DNA from: Candidatus Enterococcus murrayae
Lineage (GTDB): Bacteria; Bacillota; Bacilli; Lactobacillales; Enterococcaceae
DNA: 64,000 bases
NCBI RefSeq assembly: GCF_017315985.1
Contig: NZ_JAFLVR010000030.1
Location: 1-64,000 of the forward strand
Reading direction: 5' to 3'
The notes under the pieces are model-generated. The model was not told where the DNA came from, ran no database searches, and was given only the letters and a program-made list of their open reading frames with translations. The position numbers and the translations under genes were made by a program. This document shows, piece after piece, positions 36,901 to 43,526 of this stretch. Every line of letters starts with the position of its first letter. Positions within the stretch are counted from its first letter, which is position 1.

Positions 36901-37897
36901 CATGGTATTAGTCGCTGCCTGGAAAGCAAACCACTATAAGGTGGCATTCAAGGCGAATGGCGGAACGGGTACGATGAAGGATCAGGCGTTTGTCTATGAC
37001 ACACCTCAAGAACTGACTGCCAATGCTTTTGAACGTAAAAACTATGACTTTATCGGCTGGTCAACTGAAAAAGATGGTGTTGTTGCACACTATGACAAAG
37101 ATTCAGTGGACAACTTAACAGCTAAAGATGGAGACACGGTCACTCTTTACGCAATTTGGGAGAAGAAAGCAGTTCTGCCAGTTATTAAGGCGAATAACAT
37201 TGTTTTAACTACTGAACAAGTTGAAGAGTTTATGACTGCCAATGTTTTAGATAAGAAAATCGCGGAACTTTCAGATGCAAAAGTAATAGATGAAAATACC
37301 GACGATGTACTCGCTTCTTATGAAAATATTAGTGTTGATATCTCGGCAGTGAAAGGTAAGAAGGGTGTTTATAAAGCGGCACTTTCTTATGAAACAAAAG
37401 CACGGTCAACTGTAGAATCAAGAGAAATCGATGTAACCGTTATTGATCCGGCTCAAAAGATACAAACGATCAGCTTTGATGTCAATGGAGGGGATACGAA
37501 GACTCAACCAGCGGATATCACAGCACCGGTTGGAACAACAGTTAGTCTGAAGGACGTAAAAAATCCAACTAGATCAGGCTATACGTTCTCTGGCTGGTTC
37601 AACGGGGAAACAAAAGTTGGGGAGACAGTCGAAATGCCAGAAAATGGCATGAAACTAGTGGCTCATTGGTCACAAGACAATGGCAACTCTGGTACCAGCG
37701 CGGGCACTGGCGGAAGTAAAACAAGTATAAACGGATTATCTAGTACATCAACGACTTCAACTAGCGGAAAATCATTACCGAAAACTAATGATACGCCAAC
37801 AGTTGGTATGACGATTGTTGGAGGGATGCTGGCACTTCTAGCCCTGTTCGGTTTCAAAAAGAAAAAAGACGAAGAGTCTGAATCAGAATCTAAGTAA
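27989..37897 (+). CDS. Giant wall-anchored adhesin with InlB-type super-repeats, LPKTN sorting signal
   Basis: A 3302-residue secreted protein, about 9.9 kb of gene. Order: signal peptide (1-30), Glu/Thr-rich linkers (about 45-90 and 200-245), a large N-terminal region that may hold ligand-binding domains (to about 900), a DUF11-like domain (about 910-1080), two SdrD/Cna-B-type domains (about 1092-1215 starting LISGNVYIDLNRDGN, and 1224-1320), an Ig-like part, ten tandem 156-residue InlB B-repeat pairs (about 1500-3060), a domain near 3063-3155 that resembles the protein at 40024, a last InlB repeat, a Ser/Thr/Gly linker, LPKTN, a hydrophobic helix and a charged tail. LPKTN departs from LPxTG at the last position. 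It probably reaches far from the cell and mediates adhesion or biofilm. Confidence 0.92.
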   Translation: MKKKNLISLVCVAVLSQYGLAPVTALANENENTVTGTMNSEDLKTNTILDDLPLNAAENAEEPAAESESTASETAEETAESTTETTEVEEAKTLNWEFKDPKQALTAGDDFTVKIKGTHSFAKIVLPEGIEYDLEKNTEELRPLISFDEEKRELQLTKIDEYEEIELVLTAEKAGDYELQMSDDAQEKIGDKLVFAVAEKAEETEESKEEEQKDADKKEETPREEQKKESETKTKIGPQAAQHSNVSLNVNSTPDDKITDSSKIINYIVDFSHSLSTDVLTDGKIVITLTNGVFVKVPTKSSNMKTLTMSYDKKTITIELNDDWNSGNVDSVSLSVKSAVGISKGDNISLNAEFTGKFKKETDSFSNVAKKDILFDTEGIKDVQPGTSDWAITGWKDTEVYAGTDTEILGYLRKDNESTKEGFSNLKIKIHISDVTKLNWFSKLFKQMAYHDIQNSLHAITLEDNQIQKIDDQTYIFTLGNISPEEVNNLLTFMNVNLPEDAQPGESVSVKAEYYNDDTQIFDVPVMTITVKEAETNFTFRYRRDTQGKELAPGQTFNTAVTIMGTTGKPIDDVVVETEVPDEVQPNKVVNGIMSSLPALKKVEYFDGVNWFEATSQGDDFLFPQDKTITKIRYYYIEVPYRPGAHQPFRTFYTVKSTSGAGDTFELPNSVTFTDAKGDARTIESTPNTLDYVVVADKKEQANKIATYKYLPKGDFGIVSSGDKYTRSYRLVSITGEIDQPYIFVKVPKGITVENKYNSIQYPYDNTYKSDYPRIGTPASPISKANNVGTFQTEDGDTVYYFKADDTKLSAADYIQMLLVENQYTIGYMMSGNYEVEVGMGSLTEDFTEPELNDFTAETLSTEMQTKLGASVSNYYSNKKVLTVGQGERVNTTVNVKGSEDADWKDATKNEVGTVTPGKKVSYKISMKNDGAERYSDVELVNILPHIGDALVSSPGSPRGSEFQINPDSGGIKVYLNGVETNDVTLQYSLSNDPVRFASPSGDPIGSGAWVSSVSDFSQVRAVRVSLPNARLNPGDELVLEYSGVVVLDAKRPANDTETFVAKNSVAYKFETEAGTLRVNEPAVSSVKTSIAQNDGLISGNVYIDLNRDGNKTGTEPGLNQVQFELFKKEGSDFVTTGLTSESSSDSSNNNGIFGFNDLKYGTYKVKVTLPSTKGAEFITIGTDKVEKIDATTAWVMKNGSTEFTINDATSHEIKDLSVPLYVSTPLNGTINFVNKDGNVVASDYGKDFTVELYKGTTRIAGTTAGDHGAYVFENLSIDSSDEYKIKATAPSGKSFVFTTANSTGEITIDMEPGIGTKDATDLYITDTDTPTASIAIDNGHGSGKDINPDSVTLTAADKTTSISTDWKITKGGTVEYSGTSAKGTISLEDQIGYLIGDKKAGDYTVEMTVTDFAGNKTTVTKNFSIKFATASYMVEATEYAKEENLLLYSGKLTKPKTDPTKAGYVFDKWVKDSDNTEWDFSTGTISEENLVLKATFKAAKQKVTFDINGGDASTQPDDIEKDTATTVDLSGVAAPTRKGYTFKHWYKQGDVGKADVGNSITMPAGGVTLVAEWEANSYKVTFDKNDGTGTMADQDFKYDTAQNLRTNGFARDGYSFQGWATSKTGAKKYDNNESVKNLSDKDKDTVTLYAVWKANEQTITFDVNGGDATSKPGDIKQDTATTVDLSGVAAPTRKGYTFKHWYKQSDASKADVGNSITMPAGGVTLVAEWEANSYKVTFDKNDGTGTMADQSFKYDTAQNLTANKFTRDGYTFQGWSTKKTGAYMYLDNASVNNLTAVKDETVTLYAIWKADSQIVQFDVNGGDISTKPGNISGDTDSTVDLSKVKAPARTGYTFKHWYKQGDASKADVGASITMPANGMTLVADWKANTYTVNFHKNTGTGTMTAQDFKYDETKKLTKNSFVKDGYTFIGWSTTSDGTSSFVDEASVSNLTADNNGSVDLYAVWSASAQVIQFDVNGGDTSSKPDNIDGSTDQIIDLSGVKIPTRTGYTFTHWYKQGDVAKADVGASVTMPAKGMTLVAEWEANDYKVVFNSNSGKGSMAEQDFKYDTAQNLTANTFTRDGYTFQGWSTKQLGTVAYSDGVSVTNLTTVKDEVVTLYAVWKADKQTIQFDVNGGDLTSKPADIEGDTDSTVDLSKVKAPKRTGYSFKHWYKQGDVSKADVGGSTTMPANGLTLVAEWEANSYTVNFHNNTGEGAMTPQVFKYDTAQKLTKNSFTKDGYTFAGWSTTADGTSSYVDEANVSNLTADKDGTFDLYAVWTAAEQVIQFDVNGGNASSKPDNISGDTASTIDLSKVKKPTRTGYTFKHWYKQGDAGKADVGDSITMPAGGLILVAEWEANSYKVTFDKNDGTGTMADQSFKYDTAQNLTANKFTRDGYTFQGWSTKKTGAYMYLDNASVNNLTAVKDETVTLYAIWKADSQIVQFDVNGGDISTKPGNISGDTDSTVDLSKVKEPTRTGYTFKHWYKQGDAAKADVGASITMPANGVTLVADWKANTYTVNFHKNTGTGTMTAQDFKYDETKKLTKNSFVKDGYTFVGWSTTSGGTSSYVDEATVSNLTADNNGSIDLYAVWSASAQIVQFDVNGGDVSSKPGNITGNTDDTIDLSSVKNPTRTGYTFKHWYKKGDTAKADVGKSVTMPAKGMTLVAEWEANNYTVKFNANGGTEAMADQAFVYDKAQALTENKFKRAGYNFAGWSTTANGAVNYADKANVTNLTGDKDGEVELFAVWNATEQTIAFDVNGGDAATKPADIKQKTDTDVDLAKVTAPTRKGYTFTHWYVQGDAAKAPMTSTFKMPAGGLVLVAEWQANDYTVAFDANGGTGAMSDQSFTYDAEQKLTANAFDRTNYDFVGWSTTKTGSVKYANEEAIKNLTDVKDGTETLYAVWKLQERVISFDVNGGDLATQPKDIQTGIGENVELDKVTAPTREGYTFDHWYDKEDAAKAAVSGTIPMPDKNMVLVAAWKANHYKVAFKANGGTGTMKDQAFVYDTPQELTANAFERKNYDFIGWSTEKDGVVAHYDKDSVDNLTAKDGDTVTLYAIWEKKAVLPVIKANNIVLTTEQVEEFMTANVLDKKIAELSDAKVIDENTDDVLASYENISVDISAVKGKKGVYKAALSYETKARSTVESREIDVTVIDPAQKIQTISFDVNGGDTKTQPADITAPVGTTVSLKDVKNPTRSGYTFSGWFNGETKVGETVEMPENGMKLVAHWSQDNGNSGTSAGTGGSKTSINGLSSTSTTSTSGKSLPKTNDTPTVGMTIVGGMLALLALFGFKKKKDEESESESK
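32490..37165 (+). repeat. Tandem array of ten 468-bp InlB super-repeats
   Basis: The coding repeat alternates an A unit (FDVNGGD ... GYTFKHWYKQGD ... MPA) and a B unit (VTFDKNDGTGTM ... GYTFQGWSTK). Each pair is about 156 residues. Ten pairs are present, with an eleventh A unit at about 37465-37670. The block 33181-33893 and the block 35053-35765 are almost identical at DNA level and lie 1872 bases apart, which is exactly four repeat lengths. Confidence 0.88.
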
Positions 37898-37915
37898 AAA
37901 ATAATTAGCATATAC

Positions 37916-37960
37916 AGAATCACTGACTCGGCAAATTTAGTTGCTGAGTCGGGTGATTCT
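37916..37960. terminator. Strong hairpin between adhesin and two-component genes
   Basis: A near-perfect 19-bp stem (37916-37934 with 37941-37960) with a short loop. There is no T-run after it, so it may only partly stop transcription or may stabilise the adhesin mRNA, leaving the regulators at a lower level. Confidence 0.5.
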
Positions 37961-38013
37961 GTTGTGCTATCCACTAAATGAAGGATATTTATAATAGATG
38001 AGGACAATGACAG

Positions 38014-38682
38014 ATGAAAAAAATTTTATTGGTAGACGATTCAGTTGAATTTTGCAACTTCATGCAGGAATTCTTGGAAACACATGGTTTTGAAGTGATT
38101 ACTGCACAAGACCCTTTAACAGGAATCACCCTTTTTCGTAAATCAATGGTGGATCTAGTTATTACCGATCTAAAAATGGGGGAAATCGACGGCATACAAT
38201 TTATGACGTTGATTCAAGAATCTTATCCAGAAGCAAAGGTCATTATTTTGACTAGTTCCGAAAGTGAAGAAGATGAGTTTCGCGGTCTAGATCTTAAGGC
38301 AGATGAATATTTGAAAAAAGGAACTTCGTTGAAGATTATCTTGAAACGGATCGTGCGTGTTTTAGAGCAAGAAAACAAGGATTCTGAGGAAGTTCTATTT
38401 AGCAAGAGGGAGAACTTGACGATTAAAAAACGGACACGACAGGTCTATAAGAACAACGAGCTAGTCGCTTTGACTAGAAAAGAATACGATTTATTGGTGC
38501 TGTTTCTTCGGAATAAAAATCGAGTATTGTCTCGCGAAGTCATTTTTCGAAGTGTCTGGAATAAGGAGAGTGAGCTAGTTGATTCACGGGTAATCGCGAC
38601 ACACGTGAAGCAGATTCGGGCGAAGCTATCACTTATAAGTCTTTACAATATCAGAGGTGTTGGGTATGAGTGGACAGAATAA
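38014..38682 (+). CDS. OmpR family response regulator
   Basis: A 222-residue response regulator. The receiver domain (1-120) has the acidic pair Asp8-Asp9, phospho-acceptor Asp52 in VITDLKMGEIDG, Thr/Ser in VIILTSSE and the late Lys in EYLKKG. The C-terminal winged helix (about 130-222) ends RGVGYEWTE. It overlaps the kinase gene by 17 bases, so the two are made together. It probably controls the adjacent adhesin gene, which is inference from position. Confidence 0.92.
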   Translation: MKKILLVDDSVEFCNFMQEFLETHGFEVITAQDPLTGITLFRKSMVDLVITDLKMGEIDGIQFMTLIQESYPEAKVIILTSSESEEDEFRGLDLKADEYLKKGTSLKIILKRIVRVLEQENKDSEEVLFSKRENLTIKKRTRQVYKNNELVALTRKEYDLLVLFLRNKNRVLSREVIFRSVWNKESELVDSRVIATHVKQIRAKLSLISLYNIRGVGYEWTE

Positions 38683-40027
38683 TCGAAAATTTAAGGTTGT
38701 AGTGGCATTATATGGTTTTTTAATCGGAATCATCGTGCTGCTTTTTCTGCTTTATCCGACAATCTACAATCGCTTTGAAAAACAGCGGCAGGACCAAACA
38801 ATGACGAAAGTGGAGACAATTCTAAAGAAGGATAAAAATGTTTCAAAAAAATTGGAAGCAACAACAAAGGAATCTGCAATAGAATTGATAGTCTTAAAAA
38901 ATCATCGTTTAGTCTACGAATCTCTTCCGCTTCAGGGAAAACTATCCGACATAAAGAAATTTGTCAGAAAAGAGAATTTAGTTTTTCAAAAGACCTATAA
39001 GTATAGAGATTATGCTATCTGGATTGCCTTTCATCCGCAAAAAGTCCAAAGTCAATTTAATTGGCTGGTCGCCTTTATTTGTCTGCTAGTCACTTTGCTG
39101 GTGGTTTTGATTATTCTGGCTGTTTACTTTATCTATGGTCAGCTTTTACAGCCCTTAAGAAAGCTTCGCGAGAGTATTCTGGCATTGAAGAAATTCAATT
39201 TTGATCAGGCGATTTTAATTACTGATTATAAAGATGAAAACGGCTTGTTAGCTGATCTTAGTACGTTTTCAAAGGAACTAAAAAGTAATATCGATGAGAT
39301 TGGAACAAAGTTTACAGAGCTCGAATTGAAGCTTCAAGAAGAACAGGATTTAAGCCTATATAAGGAAAAGCTGGTTAATTCGTTGATTCATGATCTCAAG
39401 ACCCCATTGAGTATTATGATCATGTCGGTGGAAATGCTATTAGAAAATAAAACGATTCCTAAATCAGCAAAGAATCAATTAGAGGAGCTGCTCGAGCGGG
39501 AAAACACGATGCTGACAAGCATCAATGATATTTTGAAAGCTTCAAACCAGCAGGTTGAACTTATGCCTGAAACGACTATAGATTTAATCCCAATCATTCG
39601 AGAGTCACTCAATAATTTCCAAATACTAATTAAAAATAAAGGCTTATTTTGTGAAATCAACATGCCGCAGAGTATCAGCCTGCAAATTTCTAAGATAGAG
39701 GCGGAACAGCTGCTGCACAATGTTCTATCAAACGTCATTAATTACTCGCCAGAAGATGCAGAATTTACTCTAGATATTGATGAAAAAGAGGATCAACTAA
39801 TTCTGACGGTTTCTAATGAGGCAGAGGATTTGGAGCAAATTGACTTTGAGCATGTATTTGATTTATTTTACCATTCTCAAACAGCGAAAAATGAGTTTAG
39901 TACGGGCTTAGGCATGTATACAATTGCGGCGATCGTTCAAAAAAATAAAGGAGATTACACCTTCTATCCGAAAGACGGAAAAGTCTATTTGACAATCCAA
40001 TTACCTTTAAAGGGTGACGTATCATGA
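38666..40027 (+). CDS. Sensor histidine kinase
   Basis: A 453-residue membrane sensor kinase. The first helix (about 10-32) and the second (about 135-160) enclose an extracellular sensor of roughly 100 residues; a HAMP-like segment follows. The phospho-accepting His is His242 in SLIHDLKTP. The ATPase domain has an N box (HNVLSNVINYSPED) and a G box (STGLGMYTI). ATG 38666 is preferred because GAGG lies eight bases before it; a GTG at 38657 overlaps that site. It overlaps the following gene by four bases (ATGA), so the small membrane protein is part of the same system. Confidence 0.92.
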   Translation: MSGQNNRKFKVVVALYGFLIGIIVLLFLLYPTIYNRFEKQRQDQTMTKVETILKKDKNVSKKLEATTKESAIELIVLKNHRLVYESLPLQGKLSDIKKFVRKENLVFQKTYKYRDYAIWIAFHPQKVQSQFNWLVAFICLLVTLLVVLIILAVYFIYGQLLQPLRKLRESILALKKFNFDQAILITDYKDENGLLADLSTFSKELKSNIDEIGTKFTELELKLQEEQDLSLYKEKLVNSLIHDLKTPLSIMIMSVEMLLENKTIPKSAKNQLEELLERENTMLTSINDILKASNQQVELMPETTIDLIPIIRESLNNFQILIKNKGLFCEINMPQSISLQISKIEAEQLLHNVLSNVINYSPEDAEFTLDIDEKEDQLILTVSNEAEDLEQIDFEHVFDLFYHSQTAKNEFSTGLGMYTIAAIVQKNKGDYTFYPKDGKVYLTIQLPLKGDVS

Positions 40028-40635
40028 AGAAAAGAGTGATCATACTATGTTTGTTTTTCAGCTGTTGGTTGTTTCCGCAAGAAAGCTTTTCTGAGACGAC
40101 GCTGCCTAACGAACCGGGAACTTACCCAGTCAAAACAAGCTATGTTGAGGATGGAAAAGAGCTGCAAAAAATCATTTATGTCACTGTAAAAAGTGAGGAT
40201 ACTGTAATCGTTGGCGATGTTGCGATTGATGCAAAAGACTTTTTAATGACTGTTGACCAGGCGAAGAGACTTACCGCAAAACAAGCGATCAATTACAGTG
40301 AGGCTAAGGCTTGGAGTACGATTGATGGCTCAGAAAAGGTGATCACAACGGTTGATTTGTCTAGTATTCGCCCAGAAACTGGTGTGTATCAAGCTGCTTT
40401 TTCAACAAACGAAGGGGTGACAAAGATAGTAAACGTGACAGTAGACGAGCCGCTATTAGGCAATCGTGAGTTGAACAATTACCAAAATAAATTTGTCTCA
40501 AGCTCTTGGCGTTTTCTGTTGACATTAGGCTTTTTATTAGTGCTTATTTTGCTGACACCATTAGTGATCGTTCTCTTTTCTTCTAGAAATATCGTTCAGG
40601 TCATCAACGAATTGATTGAGATTTTTTCCAAGTAA
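40024..40635 (+). CDS. Membrane-anchored accessory protein of the two-component system
   Basis: A 203-residue protein with a signal peptide (1-23), an extracellular part (about 25-150), one transmembrane helix (about 160-182) and a short cytosolic tail. Its extracellular region (about 55-140) resembles the domain near residues 3063-3155 of the giant adhesin: both share a SEAK/SDAK helix end, VDLSSIRPETGVYQAAFS against VDISAVKGKKGVYKAALS, and a closing NVTVDE / DVTVID strand. It is coupled to the kinase gene by an ATGA overlap. It may sense the state of the adhesin or wall for the kinase. No named family was recognised. Confidence 0.7.
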   Translation: MKKRVIILCLFFSCWLFPQESFSETTLPNEPGTYPVKTSYVEDGKELQKIIYVTVKSEDTVIVGDVAIDAKDFLMTVDQAKRLTAKQAINYSEAKAWSTIDGSEKVITTVDLSSIRPETGVYQAAFSTNEGVTKIVNVTVDEPLLGNRELNNYQNKFVSSSWRFLLTLGFLLVLILLTPLVIVLFSSRNIVQVINELIEIFSK

Positions 40636-40726
40636 ATTTTTTTGACCTCGAAGCTCAAAAAAGTTCAATAAACTACATTAAATGTTTAGATAAACGCGAT
40701 TCGCCAAAAAAGAATGCTAGGTTAGC

Positions 40727-40767
40727 TGAGTTCAATCATCGTTTTTACTTGATGGTTGGGCTTTTTT
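40727..40767 (+). terminator. Terminator after the two-component operon
   Basis: A 12-bp stem with G-T pairs (left arm about 40729-40740, right arm 40751-40762), a T-rich loop and a T6 tract at the end. Confidence 0.75.
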
Positions 40768-40843
40768 ATATGGAGTGAATATGAAACAAAACTCTTTAGT
40801 AATAAAAATGTATGACACTAGAAAAATATTTTTGAAAAATAGA

Positions 40844-40903
40844 TTGACTTTCTATTCGCAAGAAATTAATATATGAGTATACATAACGTCATATAACGTT
40901 ATA
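40844..40903 (+). promoter_or_regulatory. Promoter and GntR-type operator of the Frl-like operon
   Basis: TTGACT (40844-40849) and TAATAT (40867-40872) are 17 bases apart. Just past the expected start lies the 12-bp palindrome TATAACGTTATA (40892-40903), with a second related half ATAACGTC at 40883-40890. The palindrome recurs before the transporter gene at 45031. A GntR repressor gene (42791) is inside the locus and is the obvious ligand. Confidence 0.68.
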
Positions 40904-40923
40904 ACTAAAAGGAGGATTTTTTG

Positions 40924-41892
40924 ATGGATGTGAACAAAGTAGTTGCTGAAATAGTTAAGAAGAATGGAGGAGAGCTATCAGGAATATATTTCGTTGCTTG
41001 TGGTGGTTCATTAGTGGATATGTATGTTGCAGATTATTTTATGAAAGCAGAAGTTTTGAAAGCGGGTACAGGTCTATACACTGCTAATGAGTTTGTTCAA
41101 GTTGTTCCTAAACGTTTGGACGAACATTCTGTAGTCATTCTTTGCTCTCATGGCGGCAATACGCCAGAATCTGTTGCAGCAGGAGAAGTTGCACAAAAAA
41201 GAGGTGCAATTACTATTGGTTTGACTCATAATAAGCATGCTGAGCTGTTGAAAGTTTCGGATTATAGTTTCTTATACGAATGGGGCGATGGAGCGAAGGT
41301 TTTGAATAATCCTATGGCAATTATTTTGGATTTGACCGTTTCATTAGTTAATGCGACAGAAGGGTATTCCTCATATGATAAATTCCGTGAAGGCATGACG
41401 ATTATTGACACAGTTGTAGATAATGCGAAAAAACAAGTGCAGGATCGTATTAAGGTTTTTGCAGATAAGTATCAGGAAGAAACAATGTATTACATTTTAG
41501 GAAGCGGACCAAGCTATGGCCACGCCTATGGATTTTCGATTTGTTCATTAATGGAGATGCAATGGTTAGATTCAACTTCGGTTCATTCGGGCGAATTTTT
41601 CCACGGCCCATTTGAAGTGACAGACAAAGATACGATGTTTATCTTGTTAATGAGTCAAGGACGCACACGACCTCTTGATGAGCGGGCAAAAGTGTTCCTT
41701 GATAAATATGCTGAAAAAGTAGAAGTTGTCGACGCTAAGGAGTTGGGCTTAGATTTGATTCCAGACGAGGTTTCCGAATTTTTCAATCCTATTCTGTTTT
41801 ATAGTGTATTGTCAGAATATCGCTCAGCTTTAGCTAATAATCGAAATCATGATCTGGATGTTCGTCGGTACATGGGAAAAGTTGAATACTAA
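40924..41892 (+). CDS. frlB: FrlB-like SIS-domain sugar-amine phosphate deglycase
   Basis: A 322-residue cytosolic enzyme with two SIS (sugar isomerase) domains, close in plan to fructoselysine 6-phosphate deglycase FrlB. FrlB splits a phosphorylated Amadori product into glucose 6-phosphate and the free amine. Markers: FVACGGSLVDMY, CSHGGNTPES (phosphosugar loop), LGSGPSYGHA and HGPFEVTDKDT near the second active site. GGAGG lies eight bases before ATG 40924; a TTG three bases earlier is less likely. It begins an operon with a matching kinase, which supports the assignment. The exact amino partner (lysine or another) is not shown. Confidence 0.8.
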   Translation: MDVNKVVAEIVKKNGGELSGIYFVACGGSLVDMYVADYFMKAEVLKAGTGLYTANEFVQVVPKRLDEHSVVILCSHGGNTPESVAAGEVAQKRGAITIGLTHNKHAELLKVSDYSFLYEWGDGAKVLNNPMAIILDLTVSLVNATEGYSSYDKFREGMTIIDTVVDNAKKQVQDRIKVFADKYQEETMYYILGSGPSYGHAYGFSICSLMEMQWLDSTSVHSGEFFHGPFEVTDKDTMFILLMSQGRTRPLDERAKVFLDKYAEKVEVVDAKELGLDLIPDEVSEFFNPILFYSVLSEYRSALANNRNHDLDVRRYMGKVEY

Positions 41893-41906
41893 TAGGAGGA
41901 AGAAGC

Positions 41907-42722
41907 ATGAAAGTTTTAGGTTTAGGAGACAATGTTGTTGATAAATATGTAAACCTTGCAATCATGTATCCTGGAGGAAACGCGTTGAATTTTGCTGTCT
42001 TTGCCAAAAAACTTGGTCAAGACAGCAGCTTCATGGGTGTTTTCGGTTCGGATGCAGAAGGGACACATGTTTTATCAGCTATTAAGGATTTAGAAATTGA
42101 ATATAGTCATTCTCGTTTTCAAAATGGAGAGAATGGGTGCGCGCGAGTAGAGATAAAAGAGGGTGACCGCATTTTTTTAGGTAGTAATGAAGGCGGTGTC
42201 ACACGTGAACATCCTATCCAACTCTCACAAGATGACCGTGATTATTTAAACCAATTTGCATTGATTCATATGGGACTATACAGCCATGTCAATCACTTAC
42301 TGGAGGAACTGACAGAGGTTAGAGGAAAAATCTCATATGACTTTTCAGATGATTTTACTGAGGAGGATATTTTACGAGCAATCAATAAGGTAGATTTTGG
42401 CTTCTTCTCAGTTAGTGATTTATCAGATGTAGAAACGAAAGAATTTTTAAAAAAGTATTTCTCCTCTAAAAATGAAGTACTAGTTGCTACTAGAGGTGAT
42501 AAAGCAGCTATCGCTTACGATGGGAACCAATATTTTGAAGTCCTTCCAGTTTTAAGAGAACCTGTGGATACAATGGCTGCGGGAGATTCTTTCTTGACCG
42601 CATTTTTGATTCACTATCTTAAAGGAAATGACATTGCCTCAGCGATGAAGTGCGGCAATGAGTTCGCGGGTGAATCATGCATGGTTGAAGGCTCTTTTGG
42701 CTATGGAGTTTCTTACGAGTAG
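41907..42722 (+). CDS. frlD: FrlD-like PfkB family sugar-amine kinase
   Basis: A 271-residue kinase of the PfkB/ribokinase family, most like fructoselysine 6-kinase FrlD, which phosphorylates the sugar part of an Amadori product at O6. Markers: LGLGDNVVDKYVN and PGGNALNFAV at the N-terminus, SYDFSDDF in the middle, and DTMAAGDSFLTAF, where GAGD normally appears; here the motif is AAGD, keeping the catalytic Asp. AGGAGG precedes the ATG and the spacing to the deglycase gene is 14 bases. Together the two genes give import-phosphorylation-cleavage of a sugar-amine. Confidence 0.8.
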   Translation: MKVLGLGDNVVDKYVNLAIMYPGGNALNFAVFAKKLGQDSSFMGVFGSDAEGTHVLSAIKDLEIEYSHSRFQNGENGCARVEIKEGDRIFLGSNEGGVTREHPIQLSQDDRDYLNQFALIHMGLYSHVNHLLEELTEVRGKISYDFSDDFTEEDILRAINKVDFGFFSVSDLSDVETKEFLKKYFSSKNEVLVATRGDKAAIAYDGNQYFEVLPVLREPVDTMAAGDSFLTAFLIHYLKGNDIASAMKCGNEFAGESCMVEGSFGYGVSYE

Positions 42723-42790
42723 CTTGTTTTATCAAAAGGCATTTGATACTCTAACTAGGAGACATAACCTAGAAAAGTGAGGACTATTCC

Positions 42791-43501
42791 ATGTTAGATG
42801 CAGATGCACAATTACCTTTATATACACAATTAAAAGAAATAATTAAAAGTAAAATTCGAGACGGAGAATACAAGGAAAATGAAAAGATTCCACCTGAGCC
42901 AGAATTGACGGAAATTTATTCTGTTAGTCGGATTACAGTCCGTAGAGCGATCCAAGACTTGGTAAAAGAAGGCTATTTGATTAAAAAGCAAGGGAAGGGA
43001 ACCTTTGTAAGCCAGCATAAGGTTTTTCGGAAAATCGAGTATGTGATTGGTTTCAGTGAAAGCTGTCTAGCCAATGGTTTCACACCGTCTAGCGAGCTTT
43101 TAGAACGAAAGGTTATTCCCGCGACTGCTGAGATTGCTAAGAAGCTGCAATTGAATGTAGGGGATGAGGTCATTTATACTCAAAGGAAGCGTATGGCGGA
43201 CGGTACGCCAATTTTATTGGAAAATAATTATTTCGATAAAAAACGTTTTGCCTCATTAATGACGTCTGATTTGACGGGCTCTCTTTACCAAATTTTGGCT
43301 AAGCAAGATATTATGGCAATTAACCCAGGTGAGACGACGCTTGAAATGGCGATCGCAGATGACCAATTAGCAAAAGTAATGGAGGTTGGAATCGGCACCC
43401 CATTTTTCTACGTGAATACACTGATTAATGATCAAAATGAACGACCTGTTCACGTGGGGCATCAATATTATTTGAGCGAAGTCTACAAGTTCAGTCTATA
43501 A
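42791..43501 (+). CDS. GntR family regulator with UTRA ligand domain
   Basis: A 236-residue transcription factor of the HutC/UTRA branch of GntR. The DNA-binding part (1-70) opens PLYTQLKEIIKSKIRDGEY and has TEIYSVSRITVRRAIQDLVKEGYL; the UTRA effector domain (about 85-236) has GTPILLENNYF. It sits in the middle of the Frl-like locus. The TATAACGTTAT palindromes at 40892 and 45031 are likely operators. The likely effector is a phosphorylated sugar-amine, as for FrlR. The ribosome site is weak (GAGGAC). Confidence 0.86.
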   Translation: MLDADAQLPLYTQLKEIIKSKIRDGEYKENEKIPPEPELTEIYSVSRITVRRAIQDLVKEGYLIKKQGKGTFVSQHKVFRKIEYVIGFSESCLANGFTPSSELLERKVIPATAEIAKKLQLNVGDEVIYTQRKRMADGTPILLENNYFDKKRFASLMTSDLTGSLYQILAKQDIMAINPGETTLEMAIADDQLAKVMEVGIGTPFFYVNTLINDQNERPVHVGHQYYLSEVYKFSL

Positions 43502-43526
43502 TTTTCCGTTAATAGGAGTGAGTGAG

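Noticed and set aside
28115-36947. Long antisense frames within the giant adhesin gene
   Set aside because: They come from repeat composition in the coding strand, lack ribosome sites, and repeat with the units.
32490-37165. Direct repeats as a CRISPR or mobile repeat
   Set aside because: They are in-frame coding repeats of a single surface-protein gene.
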